Source: Clostridiales bacterium (GTDB lineage: Bacteria; Bacillota; Clostridia; Oscillospirales; Oscillospiraceae). From it: a DNA stretch of 64,000 bases. The notes beneath the pieces were generated by a model. It saw nothing but the letters and a program-made list of their open reading frames with translations, had not been told where the DNA came from and made no database searches. How positions within the stretch are numbered: the first letter of the stretch is position 1; each line of letters starts with the position of its first letter. Positions 38,800 through 48,738 of the stretch are shown one piece after another. Made by a program: the position numbers and the translations under genes. The DNA is taken from positions 1 through 64,000 of the forward strand of contig JAQXKZ010000010.1 of NCBI GenBank assembly GCA_029010715.1, in the 5' to 3' direction.

Positions 38800-38826
38800 T
38801 CAAACCTCGTTTTAAAGGAGTCATAT

Positions 38827-39837
38827 ATGAATCTGGATCAAATCTGCGATATCCCGGATATACTCATGGAGTTCCTGGAGTATCACTCGACGGTGAGAGG
38901 GCATTCCGACAGGACCGTAGCCGGATACTATCTCGATTTAAAAATTCTTTTTCGATACCTGAAGCGCCGCAGACATCTTGTGCCGCGCGATCTTCCATTC
39001 AATGAAATTGATATAACCGACGTGGACCTCGACTTTATAAAATCCATTAAAATTGAGGAACTGTACAGATACCAGTCTTTTTCTCCGGCAATGGAAAACT
39101 CGCCGAATGCGCTGTCTGCTGCAAGCCGCTGCCGACGGAGTTCCTCGGTCAAATCTTTCTTCAGCTATCTTACATCTAAACGGCACCTGCTTGACTATAA
39201 TATATGTCAGGAGCTTGATATGCCCAAGCGTCAGGCCTCGCTCCCGAAGTACCTGGAAGAATCCGAATGTGAGCGTTTGCTCGCCGCGTGTGACGGTCCG
39301 TTCGGATACCGCGACTACTGCATCCTGATGCTGTTCCTGTCATGCGGTCTGCGCGTCTCTGAACTTGTTTCGCTTAATACCACGGATGTGTATGAGGACC
39401 ACGTGCGCGTACTCGGCAAAGGCAATAAGGAACGAATCGTGTTTTTTGCCGAAGGCTGCCGAGAAGCCATTGATGACTACCTTGCGGTGCGGAATGCGGA
39501 AAAGCTGGCGCCGGAGGACAGGAACGCCCTGTTTATCAGCCGCGATAACCGCAGGATAAGCGTTCGCGGAGTTCAGAAAATGGTCGATAAAAAACTAAAG
39601 CTCGCCGGACTGGACAGTACGCGCTACTCGCCGCACAAGCTAAGACATACTGCGGCGACTCTAATGCTTAAAAACGGCGTCGATACACGTGCACTTCAGG
39701 AGGTTCTGGGTCACAGCAACTTAAACACAACTCAAATATACACACATTTGGATAACAGCGCGCTGCACGAAGCAGCCATGGCCAATCCTATCGGCCGCAA
39801 AACTAAGAACGAAGTTGATGACAATCAGGTAACATAA
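38827..39837 (+). CDS. Tyrosine recombinase (XerC/XerS/XerH-like)
   Basis: Catalytic residues present: GLRVSELVSL (R), LGKGNKERIV (K), SPHKLRHTAAT (HxxR), LGHSNLNTTQIYTHL (H, Y). Confidence 0.93.
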   Translation: MNLDQICDIPDILMEFLEYHSTVRGHSDRTVAGYYLDLKILFRYLKRRRHLVPRDLPFNEIDITDVDLDFIKSIKIEELYRYQSFSPAMENSPNALSAASRCRRSSSVKSFFSYLTSKRHLLDYNICQELDMPKRQASLPKYLEESECERLLAACDGPFGYRDYCILMLFLSCGLRVSELVSLNTTDVYEDHVRVLGKGNKERIVFFAEGCREAIDDYLAVRNAEKLAPEDRNALFISRDNRRISVRGVQKMVDKKLKLAGLDSTRYSPHKLRHTAATLMLKNGVDTRALQEVLGHSNLNTTQIYTHLDNSALHEAAMANPIGRKTKNEVDDNQVT

Positions 39838-39865
39838 TTTTGCAAAATATCTTTATGCAGCAAAT

Positions 39866-39908
39866 CGGCAGGTAAATGCTACGTACGTATACGTTCGTTT
39901 ACCTGCCG
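39866..39908. repeat. Imperfect hairpin carrying ACGTTCGTTTAC
   Basis: CGGCAGGTAAA...TTTACCTGCCG 11-bp perfect outer stem; inner ACGT/ACGT. Confidence 0.6.
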
Positions 39909-39968
39909 CTTATATTCTGCATATATTTTACTGCAATTTTAAGTATGATATTTGCGATGAACGTTCGT

Positions 39969-40724
39969 TTACTTCTCTTCTGCTGGAATTGCTGAACCTA
40001 TATCAAAAGCATGTTTATCAGTTAAGAACAAAGCCTCAATGTTATGTAAACCTAAGTAATCAATTATCGCAGCCTTATCCGGATGTGCATCAAGATTACC
40101 GGTAAAGGCCATGGTCTTATTCGATATTTTAAACGCTGCTCCTCCGATAAACCCGTAGTCAAAGCCTGGCAATTCAATATACCCGGGCCGAATCTTCAGC
40201 ACATCCATACCCGCAGCGATCGCTGCCCGGTATATTCCCCCGTCCGAAGTGATTATGGCCGTGCTGTTAACCACACAGGAAGAGCATCTGGCATACCCTT
40301 GCCTGCTCTCGACTGCCTTCTTTTTATGAACATTTGTGAAATAATTCACTATTGGGGGATAACTGTTTACTTTGCTGTAAATGACATATTTCCCGGCCGC
40401 ACATATGTTCAGCTGCGCATCATATGGGTAATTCGGTGCCTGTGCGATGTCGGCATACTCAGTCCTGAATCCCCTCTCCCGCAGCTTATGTGCAAAAGCA
40501 CTGTTCTTCAGGTAAGGGGCCAGCAGCATCTTATCCCCTCCCAAATGCAGGACGGAGATGTCCGCATGTCCGGACAGACGCCTGTCGATCTGCGGATTAT
40601 CGGGCATCGGGATTGCCTCAATCCCCAGTTTTTTCAAGGGCTCCCGCAGAATTTCCGCATACTTTTCGCCTATTATCACGCTTGCGGCCATGAGCGGCAG
40701 ATTTGCATCTTCTACAAATTTCAT
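39969..40724 (-). CDS. DUF6873-like protein (GME-fold candidate)
   Basis: QGYARCSSCVVNSTAIITSDGGIYRAAIAAGMDVLKIRPGYIELPGFDYGFIGGAAFKI; family assignment from memory. Confidence 0.6.
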   Translation of the reverse strand: MKFVEDANLPLMAASVIIGEKYAEILREPLKKLGIEAIPMPDNPQIDRRLSGHADISVLHLGGDKMLLAPYLKNSAFAHKLRERGFRTEYADIAQAPNYPYDAQLNICAAGKYVIYSKVNSYPPIVNYFTNVHKKKAVESRQGYARCSSCVVNSTAIITSDGGIYRAAIAAGMDVLKIRPGYIELPGFDYGFIGGAAFKISNKTMAFTGNLDAHPDKAAIIDYLGLHNIEALFLTDKHAFDIGSAIPAEEK

Positions 40725-42097
40725 CGTTCTCTCGGCAGCACCACCGCAATGGCTTCGCTTATGGTTTTAACCGGAATAAGCTGAAGCCCGTCGTATTTTC
40801 TGATATCGTCCCTTACATGGGCCGGTATAACACAGCGCTTGAAGCCAAGGCGGTATATCTCCGAAAGTCTTTGATTCAGCGCGCTGACGCTTCTGATCTC
40901 CCCGGACAGTCCGACCTCTCCTATTGCGGCCAGATCGGCGCCCAAAGGCCTGTCCAGATAGCTTGAAGCCAGGGCAAGAGTTGTCGCCAGATCGGCCGCA
41001 GGCTCGTCAAGGCTGAGTCCTCCTATTACATTTATATATGAGTCGCAGCTGCCGACGGACAGCCCCCCGCGCTTATCCAGCACGGCAAGCAGCATGGCGG
41101 CCCGGTTGTAGTCTATGCCGTTGCTGCGTCGCGCCGCGTTGTACTGCGATGGAGTCACCAGTGCCTGCACCTCGGCGAGAATAGGGCGTGTGCCTTCTAT
41201 TACACAGGCCACGCAGGTGCCCGGAGAATTTTCGGGCCTGCCGCTGAGCAGCATCTCTGACGGGTTTTCTACGCATTTGAGTCCGTGATCCTCCATTTCA
41301 AATACGCCGATCTCGTTTGTGGAGCCGAAACGGTTCTTGGCCGCGCGCAGAATCCTGAAGCTCGTGCTGCGTTCGCCCTCAAAATACAGCACGCAGTCCA
41401 CCATATGCTCCAGAACCTTCGGCCCTGCGATGCTGCCCTCCTTGTTTATGTGTCCGACAACAAAGACGCTCAGTCTCTTCTCCTTAGAAAGGCGCATTAT
41501 ACGCATCGTGCACTCGCGTACCTGGGTGATACTGCCCGGGGCAGACGTCACATCCCCGTCGGATATAGTCTGTATTGAATCTATGATGGCTATGTCGGGC
41601 TGCAGTTCGTCAACGGCGGCAATGATCGTGTCAAGATCAGTCTCTGCAAGCACATAGATATCTCCGCCATCGACGCCAAGCCTGGTCGCCCTGAGCTTCA
41701 GCTGCCTCTGGCTTTCCTCGCCCGTAACATAGAGTATGCGGCGCCCGTTCCCGGTTGAAGCGCACATCTGCAGCAGCAGTGTCGACTTGCCTATTCCCGG
41801 CGCGCCGCCTACGAGAACGAGAGACCCGACAACGGCTCCGCCGCCGAGCACCCGGTCAAACTCCGGTATTCCCGTGGAAAAGCGTATTTCCTCCGACGTA
41901 TTCAGCTCCGATAATGGCTGCGCCTTCCCGACAGCGGCAGCGCGCGCTGCGCCGCTGCCTCTCCTGCCTGAGCCGGGATCCAACGCGACCTCCGTCAACG
42001 TGTTCCATGCGCCGCATGCCGGGCATTTGCCGGCCCAGTTCGGCGTCTCATTGCCGCACTCCGAGCAGCAATACACAGTTTTTCTTTTGTTTGCCAT
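40721..42097 (-). CDS. radA: DNA repair protein RadA
   Basis: Zinc finger YCCSECGNETPNWAGKCPACGAW, Walker A GGAPGIGKSTLLLQ, KNRFGSTNEIGVFEM. Confidence 0.97.
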   Translation of the reverse strand: MANKRKTVYCCSECGNETPNWAGKCPACGAWNTLTEVALDPGSGRRGSGAARAAAVGKAQPLSELNTSEEIRFSTGIPEFDRVLGGGAVVGSLVLVGGAPGIGKSTLLLQMCASTGNGRRILYVTGEESQRQLKLRATRLGVDGGDIYVLAETDLDTIIAAVDELQPDIAIIDSIQTISDGDVTSAPGSITQVRECTMRIMRLSKEKRLSVFVVGHINKEGSIAGPKVLEHMVDCVLYFEGERSTSFRILRAAKNRFGSTNEIGVFEMEDHGLKCVENPSEMLLSGRPENSPGTCVACVIEGTRPILAEVQALVTPSQYNAARRSNGIDYNRAAMLLAVLDKRGGLSVGSCDSYINVIGGLSLDEPAADLATTLALASSYLDRPLGADLAAIGEVGLSGEIRSVSALNQRLSEIYRLGFKRCVIPAHVRDDIRKYDGLQLIPVKTISEAIAVVLPRER

Positions 42098-42112
42098 AGC
42101 TTTTCTCCTGTA

Positions 42113-42853
42113 TTATGTGCTGAATGTACCGGCCCTGTATTGCAGATAACTGCCCATAAGTATGGCAGCCACCGCCGTCTGATACGCCGGTTCCTTCAGA
42201 TGCTCCATGTCAGAAAAGTTCGACATAAAGCCGCATTCCACGAGCACCGCCGGGCAGCTCACATGCGACAGTATGTACAGGCCTTTCGAAGCCGGCTCGG
42301 CTACCCGCCGGTTTCCCGGGTCCAGACTGTTTATCATATTCTGGTGCATGATTTTGCCCAATATCTCGCTGTCCTGATTTGCCGCGTACATGACCTGCGG
42401 TCCGCTCGGCTGCCCGGTCGGGTAGCAGTTCTGATGTATGCTGACAAGGACAGGATTCCGCGCCGAATTAATAATCTCCGTTCTGCATACGAGATCTCTG
42501 TGCTCACTGTAGGTCTCTCCGTCAGATTTTGTACTGTCATCCTGTCTGGTCATGATATTGTCCTGACCGTAGAACTCGGCAATCGCTCTGAGCTTCAGCG
42601 CGATTGCGAGGTTGATGTCGCTCTCCTTGGAGCCGTCGGCCCCCTGCGCGCCGCCGTCGATGCCTCCGTGTCCGGGGTCTATCACCAGTGTCATGGCCGC
42701 GTCAGCCTGTGCCGCCGTATTTGTCATCCTTCCGTGCAGGGACAGCAGCACCACCACCGGTATGACCGTAAGCAGCAGGATTATCAACGGACCTCGCAGC
42801 GGCCTCTTGAGCTTATATGTGATAAACACTTGCCCCTCCCGTGCTGTTTTCAT
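42113..42853 (-). CDS. cwlD: N-acetylmuramoyl-L-alanine amidase (Amidase_3, CwlD-like)
   Basis: VIDPGHGGIDGGAQG, TRQDD, VSIHQN, PAVLVECGFMSN; N-terminal TM. Confidence 0.88.
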   Translation of the reverse strand: MKTAREGQVFITYKLKRPLRGPLIILLLTVIPVVVLLSLHGRMTNTAAQADAAMTLVIDPGHGGIDGGAQGADGSKESDINLAIALKLRAIAEFYGQDNIMTRQDDSTKSDGETYSEHRDLVCRTEIINSARNPVLVSIHQNCYPTGQPSGPQVMYAANQDSEILGKIMHQNMINSLDPGNRRVAEPASKGLYILSHVSCPAVLVECGFMSNFSDMEHLKEPAYQTAVAAILMGSYLQYRAGTFST

Positions 42854-42901
42854 TATATATGCTTATCCGCGTCAAGTCAAACCAAAGGCTGCTGCCGCTT
42901 T

Positions 42902-44380
42902 TCAGAGCAGTATGCATATCAGTCCGCCGCTCCCTTCGTTTATAATACGCTGCAGCGTCTGCTGGAGTTTGTATTTTGCGTTCTCCGGCAGCGCCTCTAT
43001 CTTGGATGTCAGTCCCTCCTCGGCTATGTCATACAGGGATTTCCCGAAAATGTTTGACTGCCATATACGGTTCACGTCGCCGTCAAAGCCCTGCAGGAGG
43101 AAGTTGATTATGTCCTCCGACGCCGTCTCGCCGCCGATTGCAGGCGTAACCTCGGTCTCGATGTTGGTCATCAGCATGTGTATTGCCGGGGCGTTTGCTT
43201 TCAGGCGTACGCTGTACTTGCCGCCCTGTCGGACTATCTGCGGTTCCTCAAGCTGCATCTGCGTGGAATCCGGCATAACGACCCCGTATCCCTTTGAACG
43301 CACATCGCTGAGCGCGTCTTTAAGCTTGTCGTAATCCGCTTTGACCGCACTCATTTCCGCAAGCGTGGTTATAAGGTCTCCGTCGTTGTTTATCTGTATT
43401 CCGGTCTGTTCGCTTATTGTCCTGTAATACAGGCTGCGCGGCAGGCATACCGTCACTGTCACCGTTCCAGTGGCAAGATCGTTCCTGTCTATACTGACTT
43501 CGCTGACGCTCTCGCACTGGCTCAGCCTCTCCACCGTGCCATAGCAGTCCTTGATCCGGCACATATTGCAGCCCGCGTCCATTATATCCTCGAACAGCCT
43601 GCTTCTGAGCTCGTTGTCCTCCGGCAGCGCCTCCAGCCACTCCGGCAGAAAGACTCCCATGGACTTGAGCGGAAACTCCTCCAGTACCGAGCGAATGATC
43701 CCCGCGATGTCCTCCTCGGTCATCGTCAGGCAATTCACTCGTATGCAGCGCACGTCATAGCGCTCCGAAATATCCGCCGCAATGGCTATTGCCGTGTCGG
43801 ACTCAGGGGCTGCGCTGTTGAGCAGCACTACAAAGGGCTTTCCTATAGCCTTCAGTTCGTTTATCGCTCTTTCCTCCGGCGCTTCATAGCGTTCCCTCGG
43901 GATCTCGCACACGCTTCCGTCGGTAGTTATAACTATACCGACCGTTGAATGCTCAGTTATTACTTTATACGTTCCCTTTTCCGCCGCCTCGGATATGGTC
44001 ACCTCATGGTCAAACCACGGCGTCGTGACGAGCCGCTCAGTACCGTCCTCGAACTGGCCCGAGGCTCCGTCCACCATATACCCGACACAGTCGACCAGGC
44101 GTACTGAAAGCTCCGCGTTGTCACCCAGAGTGACCGTTACCGCGTTCTCCGGCACGAATTTCGGCTCCGCGGTCATTATGGTTCTGCCTGAGCCGCTCTG
44201 CGGCAGTTCGTCCCTTGCGCGTTCCTTCATATAGGTGTTGTCGATCCTCGGTATTACAAGCGTCTCCATAAAGCGCTTGATGAACGTGGACTTGCCAGTT
44301 CTGACCGGTCCCACAACGCCCAGCATGAAAGCTCCGTCCGTGCGCACGGCAATATCGCGGTAAATATTTGTATCAGTCAT
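42902..44380 (-). CDS. spoIVA: Stage IV sporulation protein A
   Basis: VVGPVRTGKSTFIKRFMETLVIPRI, NTYMKERARDELPQSGSGRTIMTAEPKFVPENAV. Confidence 0.97.
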   Translation of the reverse strand: MTDTNIYRDIAVRTDGAFMLGVVGPVRTGKSTFIKRFMETLVIPRIDNTYMKERARDELPQSGSGRTIMTAEPKFVPENAVTVTLGDNAELSVRLVDCVGYMVDGASGQFEDGTERLVTTPWFDHEVTISEAAEKGTYKVITEHSTVGIVITTDGSVCEIPRERYEAPEERAINELKAIGKPFVVLLNSAAPESDTAIAIAADISERYDVRCIRVNCLTMTEEDIAGIIRSVLEEFPLKSMGVFLPEWLEALPEDNELRSRLFEDIMDAGCNMCRIKDCYGTVERLSQCESVSEVSIDRNDLATGTVTVTVCLPRSLYYRTISEQTGIQINNDGDLITTLAEMSAVKADYDKLKDALSDVRSKGYGVVMPDSTQMQLEEPQIVRQGGKYSVRLKANAPAIHMLMTNIETEVTPAIGGETASEDIINFLLQGFDGDVNRIWQSNIFGKSLYDIAEEGLTSKIEALPENAKYKLQQTLQRIINEGSGGLICILL

Positions 44381-44469
44381 AATAAAGCCTCCGCTCTCAT
44401 GTTCTCGTTTGTTCGAGTTTATGAGCCGCGGAGGCGGTTTATGACAAGCGTGGCAGGCCGTGCCCGCTG

Positions 44470-45237
44470 TCAGCTGAATTGTATTATCTGTTTGTGTCTT
44501 GATGAAACAGAAAAATGTACGCCCGGGAAATTTTCCTCAAGTCTGGTGCACAGCGAATACATCACGGGGTTCTCCGTACAGAAGTGGTCCGCGTCAATAA
44601 GCGTGAGTCCGAGATCCGCCGCGTGGAGGAACTGATGATATTTTATGTCCGCCGTGACGTAAGTGTCGCAGCCAAGCGCAGCGGCCGCATCAATATTGTC
44701 TCCGCCGGAGCCGCCCATAACCGCGATCCGGTGTACGGGCCTGCCGGAGGCGTGGTAGCGCAGTCCATTCGCTTTCAGAACGTCACTGCATATCTTAAGA
44801 AACTCACCTGTCTCCACAGGCCCGGGAAGGGTGCCCACGCGTCCGCAGCCGTCCTTGTCAAGCGCGGCTTCCGGCTCTGCCCCGAGCATACGTATCAATA
44901 CGTCGTTCACTCCGCCGCGGGCTATGTCCAGATTTGTGTGCATGGATATCACGGCTATGCCGTTTTCTGCCAGACGCAGGACCCTGTCATGCTCAGGGTC
45001 AGAATCCGTCAGCGACCTCAGCGGTGTGAAAAGCAGCGGATGGTGCGTGATTATAAGTTCCGCGCCAAGTTCTTCAGCTTCCGCCGCAACGTCGTCCGTC
45101 AGGTCAAGAGCCAGCAAAACGCGCCTGACCTCCGCCTTACCGCGCCCAAGCTGGAATCCTGAGTTGTCAAAATCCATCTGAAGCTCAATCGGGGCCGCCG
45201 CGCACAGAAAGGCGTAAATATCATTTGCCGTGGCCAT
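44470..45237 (-). CDS. Nif3-like dinuclear metal-centre protein
   Basis: DNSGFQLG, IITHHPLLFTPLRSL, SMHTNLDIARGGVNDVL, YVTADIKYHQFLHAADLGLTLIDADHFCTE. Confidence 0.93.
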   Translation of the reverse strand: MATANDIYAFLCAAAPIELQMDFDNSGFQLGRGKAEVRRVLLALDLTDDVAAEAEELGAELIITHHPLLFTPLRSLTDSDPEHDRVLRLAENGIAVISMHTNLDIARGGVNDVLIRMLGAEPEAALDKDGCGRVGTLPGPVETGEFLKICSDVLKANGLRYHASGRPVHRIAVMGGSGGDNIDAAAALGCDTYVTADIKYHQFLHAADLGLTLIDADHFCTENPVMYSLCTRLEENFPGVHFSVSSRHKQIIQFS

Positions 45238-45910
45238 ATTTCCGCCTCATTTCCTCCAGCTGTGAGAGGATATCCCGGAAAAGGCTCAGCCATACCGGCT
45301 GGGTCTCTCCGCTGTCAATACCGCTCACAGCCTTTTCAAATCGGCCGCACAGCTTGTCGAGCTGGCGCAGATACAGCTGCCTGTCGTTCGTCAGCTCCCA
45401 TTTGCCCGCAAAAAGCTCTGCGTCGCTGAGTCGGGTCTCCCCGCCGAACACCGCTACTATGATCTGATATATAGTCCCCGACTCCTCAGCCAAAAGCTCG
45501 GAGCGTATTTCAAATTCGTTGTTCGTCAGCCAGTACCGCACGACCTCCGGCTTGGTCATCGGCTGCAGAATGAGCTTGTATTTCCCGTCCATGCACCACT
45601 CTGCCTCGTCCAGGATCCTGCATATGGTGTCTCCGCCCATGCCGGCAATGACTATCGTGTCTATCTCGTCCGGTGGGCACAGCGCCAGTCCGTCGCACAG
45701 CAGAAACTTGATTTTATCCGACACACCGGCCTCTTCCGCGGAATCGACGGCAGTCTGCAGCGGTGCAGAATTAATATCCGAGGCGTAAATTTTTCCCGTA
45801 TATCCTGCCGCAAGCATATGCACCGGCAAATATCCATGATCCGTTCCGACGTCTGCAAAGCCCTTGCCGTTTTCGATCTGTGACGCGATAGTCATTAAGC
45901 GTTTGTTCAT
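45221..45910 (-). CDS. trmK: tRNA (adenine(22)-N(1))-methyltransferase TrmK
   Basis: FADVGTDHGYLPVHMLAAG, IDTIVIAGMGGDTICRIL, LILQPMTKPEVVRYWL; adjacent to nif3-like gene. Confidence 0.92.
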   Translation of the reverse strand: MNKRLMTIASQIENGKGFADVGTDHGYLPVHMLAAGYTGKIYASDINSAPLQTAVDSAEEAGVSDKIKFLLCDGLALCPPDEIDTIVIAGMGGDTICRILDEAEWCMDGKYKLILQPMTKPEVVRYWLTNNEFEIRSELLAEESGTIYQIIVAVFGGETRLSDAELFAGKWELTNDRQLYLRQLDKLCGRFEKAVSGIDSGETQPVWLSLFRDILSQLEEMRRKYGHGK

Positions 45911-46305
45911 TATAGACTCCCTTCCGCCGCTTGGGTGGACATGGCGTTCTTCCCGAAAGCGGCAAGCGGGAAGCGTTTATTTCTATGTCAATACGGTACA
46001 ATCCGCCTTCTTCATATGCCGGATTAACTGCACTATGATTCCATCCATGTTTCATATACAAAAGTGGAATATAAAGCAGACAAAGATTTGCGGGACAGAA
46101 TCGTGTCGGGCGGGCGGCATACGCAGAGCATAATGAGGATATACGGTCAAGGACGCCGCCGAAGCATGCCGCGATTATGACAGAAAAGATTGTCTTGCTT
46201 TTATTGCACTTTAGTATAATATACAGGGTTGTACCGAAATAAATTGCTCCCGGCAGAGCATGGACTCTCCCGGCATCCGATATTGGCGGGTAATACTGTA
46301 TTGTT

Positions 46306-46352
46306 CTGTGTATACAAAAAGCCGGACTATGTCCGGCTTTTTGTATACACAG
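46306..46352. terminator. 22-bp perfect hairpin terminator abutting the DUF1858 gene
   Basis: CTGTGTATACAAAAAGCCGGAC-TAT-GTCCGGCTTTTTGTATACACAG. Confidence 0.85.
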
Positions 46353-46354
46353 GT

Positions 46355-46567
46355 TCACTTGTTTTCGTCAGCGACCTCTATATACGACTTGAGATAAGAC
46401 AGAAACTCATCGGGGTCAACACCGTGAGCTGCGCATGCTTCCTCGATGGTCTCGCCCGCAGCCATGGCACAACCCATGCAGTGCATACCGATCTCCTGAA
46501 AAACCGGCATGCATTCCGGGCAGCAATCCATAACCTCAGATATGAGCGTCTCTCTTGTGATTTCCAT
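46355..46567 (-). CDS. DUF1858-like redox disulfide protein
   Basis: MEITRETLISEVMDCCPECMPVFQEIGMHCMGCAMAAGETIEEACAAHGVDPDEFL. Confidence 0.88.
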   Translation of the reverse strand: MEITRETLISEVMDCCPECMPVFQEIGMHCMGCAMAAGETIEEACAAHGVDPDEFLSYLKSYIEVADENK

Positions 46568-46633
46568 AATACAACCTCCATAAAAAGGAAAGGGGCAGCA
46601 ATGTGTGTCCCTTTCCCTCTGATTAGGACTGGA

Positions 46634-46912
46634 TCAGCCCTGCTCCCTCATCTTGGCAAAGCACTCGCTGCAATATACGGGACGATCAGACTTGGGCTCG
46701 AAAGGAACCTTTGCCTCGCCGCCGCAGGCAGCGCACGTAGCGGTGAAATACTCGCGGGGACCACGGGCAGCATTCTTGCGCGCATCACGGCATGCCTTGC
46801 AGCGCTGGGGCTCATTCTGGAAGCCGCGCTCTGCATAGAACTCCTGCTCACCGGCGGTGAATACGAATTCTTTACCACACTCTTTGCAAACTAAAGTTTT
46901 GTCTTCGTACAT
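46634..46912 (-). CDS. Zinc-ribbon protein (zf-trcl-like, CxxC x4)
   Basis: LVCKECGKEF..RCKACRDARK..TCAACGGEAKVPF..VYCSECF. Confidence 0.88.
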   Translation of the reverse strand: MYEDKTLVCKECGKEFVFTAGEQEFYAERGFQNEPQRCKACRDARKNAARGPREYFTATCAACGGEAKVPFEPKSDRPVYCSECFAKMREQG

Positions 46913-46958
46913 CTTGAATCCTCTCTTTGATAAATGTGCCTATCGGCTGTATTTGCGG

Positions 46959-47576
46959 TCAGCTTTTGCTGATATCGCCTAAGTTTGGGTTCCGCGCCAG
47001 CTTGCGCCTGATCCTCTGCACGGCATTGTCTACAGACTTTGTGCTCTTGCCGAGCCTGTCCGCGATCTCTCTGTAGGACAGGCCATCCAGATACAGGTCG
47101 AGCACGCTGACCTCGAATCTGGAAAGGCATTTGGAAAAGGCCGCATAAAGTTCTTCCTTGCTCTCTCTCTCCAGAACAAGTTCCTCCGGACTGCGCCGGA
47201 AGAATTCGGGAAAAGCCGATAAATGTGCACCGGGGTCTTCTGAGAGTTGCTCAAGTGACAGGCCGTCATTAAGCGGGAAATGCTTTAATCGGGATGCGGA
47301 TTTTATTGCAGAAAGAAGACGCATCCTTATACACCGCTCCGCAAAGGTTCTGAAAGCCGTGCCGCTGTCCGGATTGTACTGTCTGATTGCGGAAAGCAGA
47401 CCGAAAGTCCCCTCCTGTATCAGATCTTCACTGTCTCCCCCGGCCAGGAAAAGCGGCCTTGCGCAGACCCTCACCAGGCGCAGGTACCTTCCGGCAAGCG
47501 ATTCCTCAGCTTCGCGGTCGCCCGTAAGAGCCAGACGCTGGAGCTCGGTATCGTTAAGTGACGCGTAATCAATCAT
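46959..47576 (-). CDS. Sigma-70 family sigma factor (SigH-like)
   Basis: Start MIDYASLNDTELQRLALTGD; DLIQEGTFGLLSAIRQYNPDSGTAFRTFAERCIRMRLLSAIK; region 4 YREIADRLGKSTKSVDNAVQRIRRKL. Confidence 0.88.
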   Translation of the reverse strand: MIDYASLNDTELQRLALTGDREAEESLAGRYLRLVRVCARPLFLAGGDSEDLIQEGTFGLLSAIRQYNPDSGTAFRTFAERCIRMRLLSAIKSASRLKHFPLNDGLSLEQLSEDPGAHLSAFPEFFRRSPEELVLERESKEELYAAFSKCLSRFEVSVLDLYLDGLSYREIADRLGKSTKSVDNAVQRIRRKLARNPNLGDISKS

Positions 47577-47677
47577 CTTTTCACACATTTTTACACTTAT
47601 TGTACTATATACACGATGTATTATACAACATTGCATCTTAAAGTCAATACTTTTTTAGTTATTTTTGATATTGAAAT

Positions 47678-48718
47678 TCACATATCCAGCTGCTGCTGTC
47701 CAATATACTCGATCCCGAGGTGCTCATACGCCTTTCTGGTCACACAGCGGCCGCGCGGAGTCCGTGTAAGAAAGCCTCTCTGAAGCAGATACGGCTCATA
47801 CACATCCTCGAGCGTAACTGACTCCTCGTTTATTGTAGCTGCAAGGGTTTCAAGGCCGACCGGACCCCCGTTGTAAAACTCTATGATGCTTCTGAGCATT
47901 CTGCGGTCAAGCGCATCCAGTCCGAGTTTGTCTACCTCCAGCTTTGACAGAGCCTCATCCGCCACCGCCCTGCTTATGACCCCGTCAGCCTTTACTTGAG
48001 CGTAATCACGTACGCGGCGCAGCAGACGGTTTGCTATTCTCGGCGTACCTCTGGACCTGGAAGCTATTTCATAGGCACCGTCCGGCTCTATGGGAACATT
48101 CAGTATGCCCGCCGAGCGCACTACGATGCGCTGCAGCTCCTGCGGCGTATACAGCTCCAGCCGGAGCGATACGCCGAAGCGGTCGCGCAGAGGCGCCGTG
48201 AGCTGACCGGAGCGGGTTGTCGCGCCGATTAGCGTGAAATGCGGCAGATCCAGGTGCAGCGAGTTTGCAGACGGTCCCTTGCCCAGAATGATATCTATAG
48301 CGTAGTCCTCCATAGCCGGATAGAGGATCTCCTCATAGGCGCGGTTGAGCCTGTGTATCTCGTCAACAAAGAGGATGTCTCCCTCGTTAAGGTTGGTCAG
48401 CATCGCGACCAGGTCGCCCGGCTTCTCTATCGCGGGTCCGGATGTAATGCGCATGTTGACGCCCATCTCATTAGCGATGACGGCCGCGAGCGTCGTCTTG
48501 CCGAGTCCCGGGGGGCCGTGCAGCAGCACGTGGTCAAGCGACTCGCCGCGCATTTTGGCTGCGTTAATGAATACCTGCAAATTCTCCTTGGCCTTTTCCT
48601 GTCCTATATATTCCGCTATAGTCCTCGGTCTGAGCGAGCCCTCAGAGCTGTCCTCCGGGAGGCTTGCCGCCGTTGTTATGATCTCGTCGTTTATTTCGTC
48701 AGAGAAATTTATGCTCAT
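47678..48718 (-). CDS. ruvB: Holliday junction branch migration helicase RuvB
   Basis: [53 protein letters not shown]. Confidence 0.98.
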   Translation of the reverse strand: MSINFSDEINDEIITTAASLPEDSSEGSLRPRTIAEYIGQEKAKENLQVFINAAKMRGESLDHVLLHGPPGLGKTTLAAVIANEMGVNMRITSGPAIEKPGDLVAMLTNLNEGDILFVDEIHRLNRAYEEILYPAMEDYAIDIILGKGPSANSLHLDLPHFTLIGATTRSGQLTAPLRDRFGVSLRLELYTPQELQRIVVRSAGILNVPIEPDGAYEIASRSRGTPRIANRLLRRVRDYAQVKADGVISRAVADEALSKLEVDKLGLDALDRRMLRSIIEFYNGGPVGLETLAATINEESVTLEDVYEPYLLQRGFLTRTPRGRCVTRKAYEHLGIEYIGQQQLDM

Positions 48719-48738
48719 TGCGTCTCACCATTTTCAAA

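Noticed and set aside
38827-39837. Phage or ICE integrase interpretation of the recombinase
   Set aside because: No excisionase, cargo or att repeats nearby; an adjacent dif-like site and Xer-like size and motifs fit a chromosomal Xer better, though an ancient element origin cannot be excluded.
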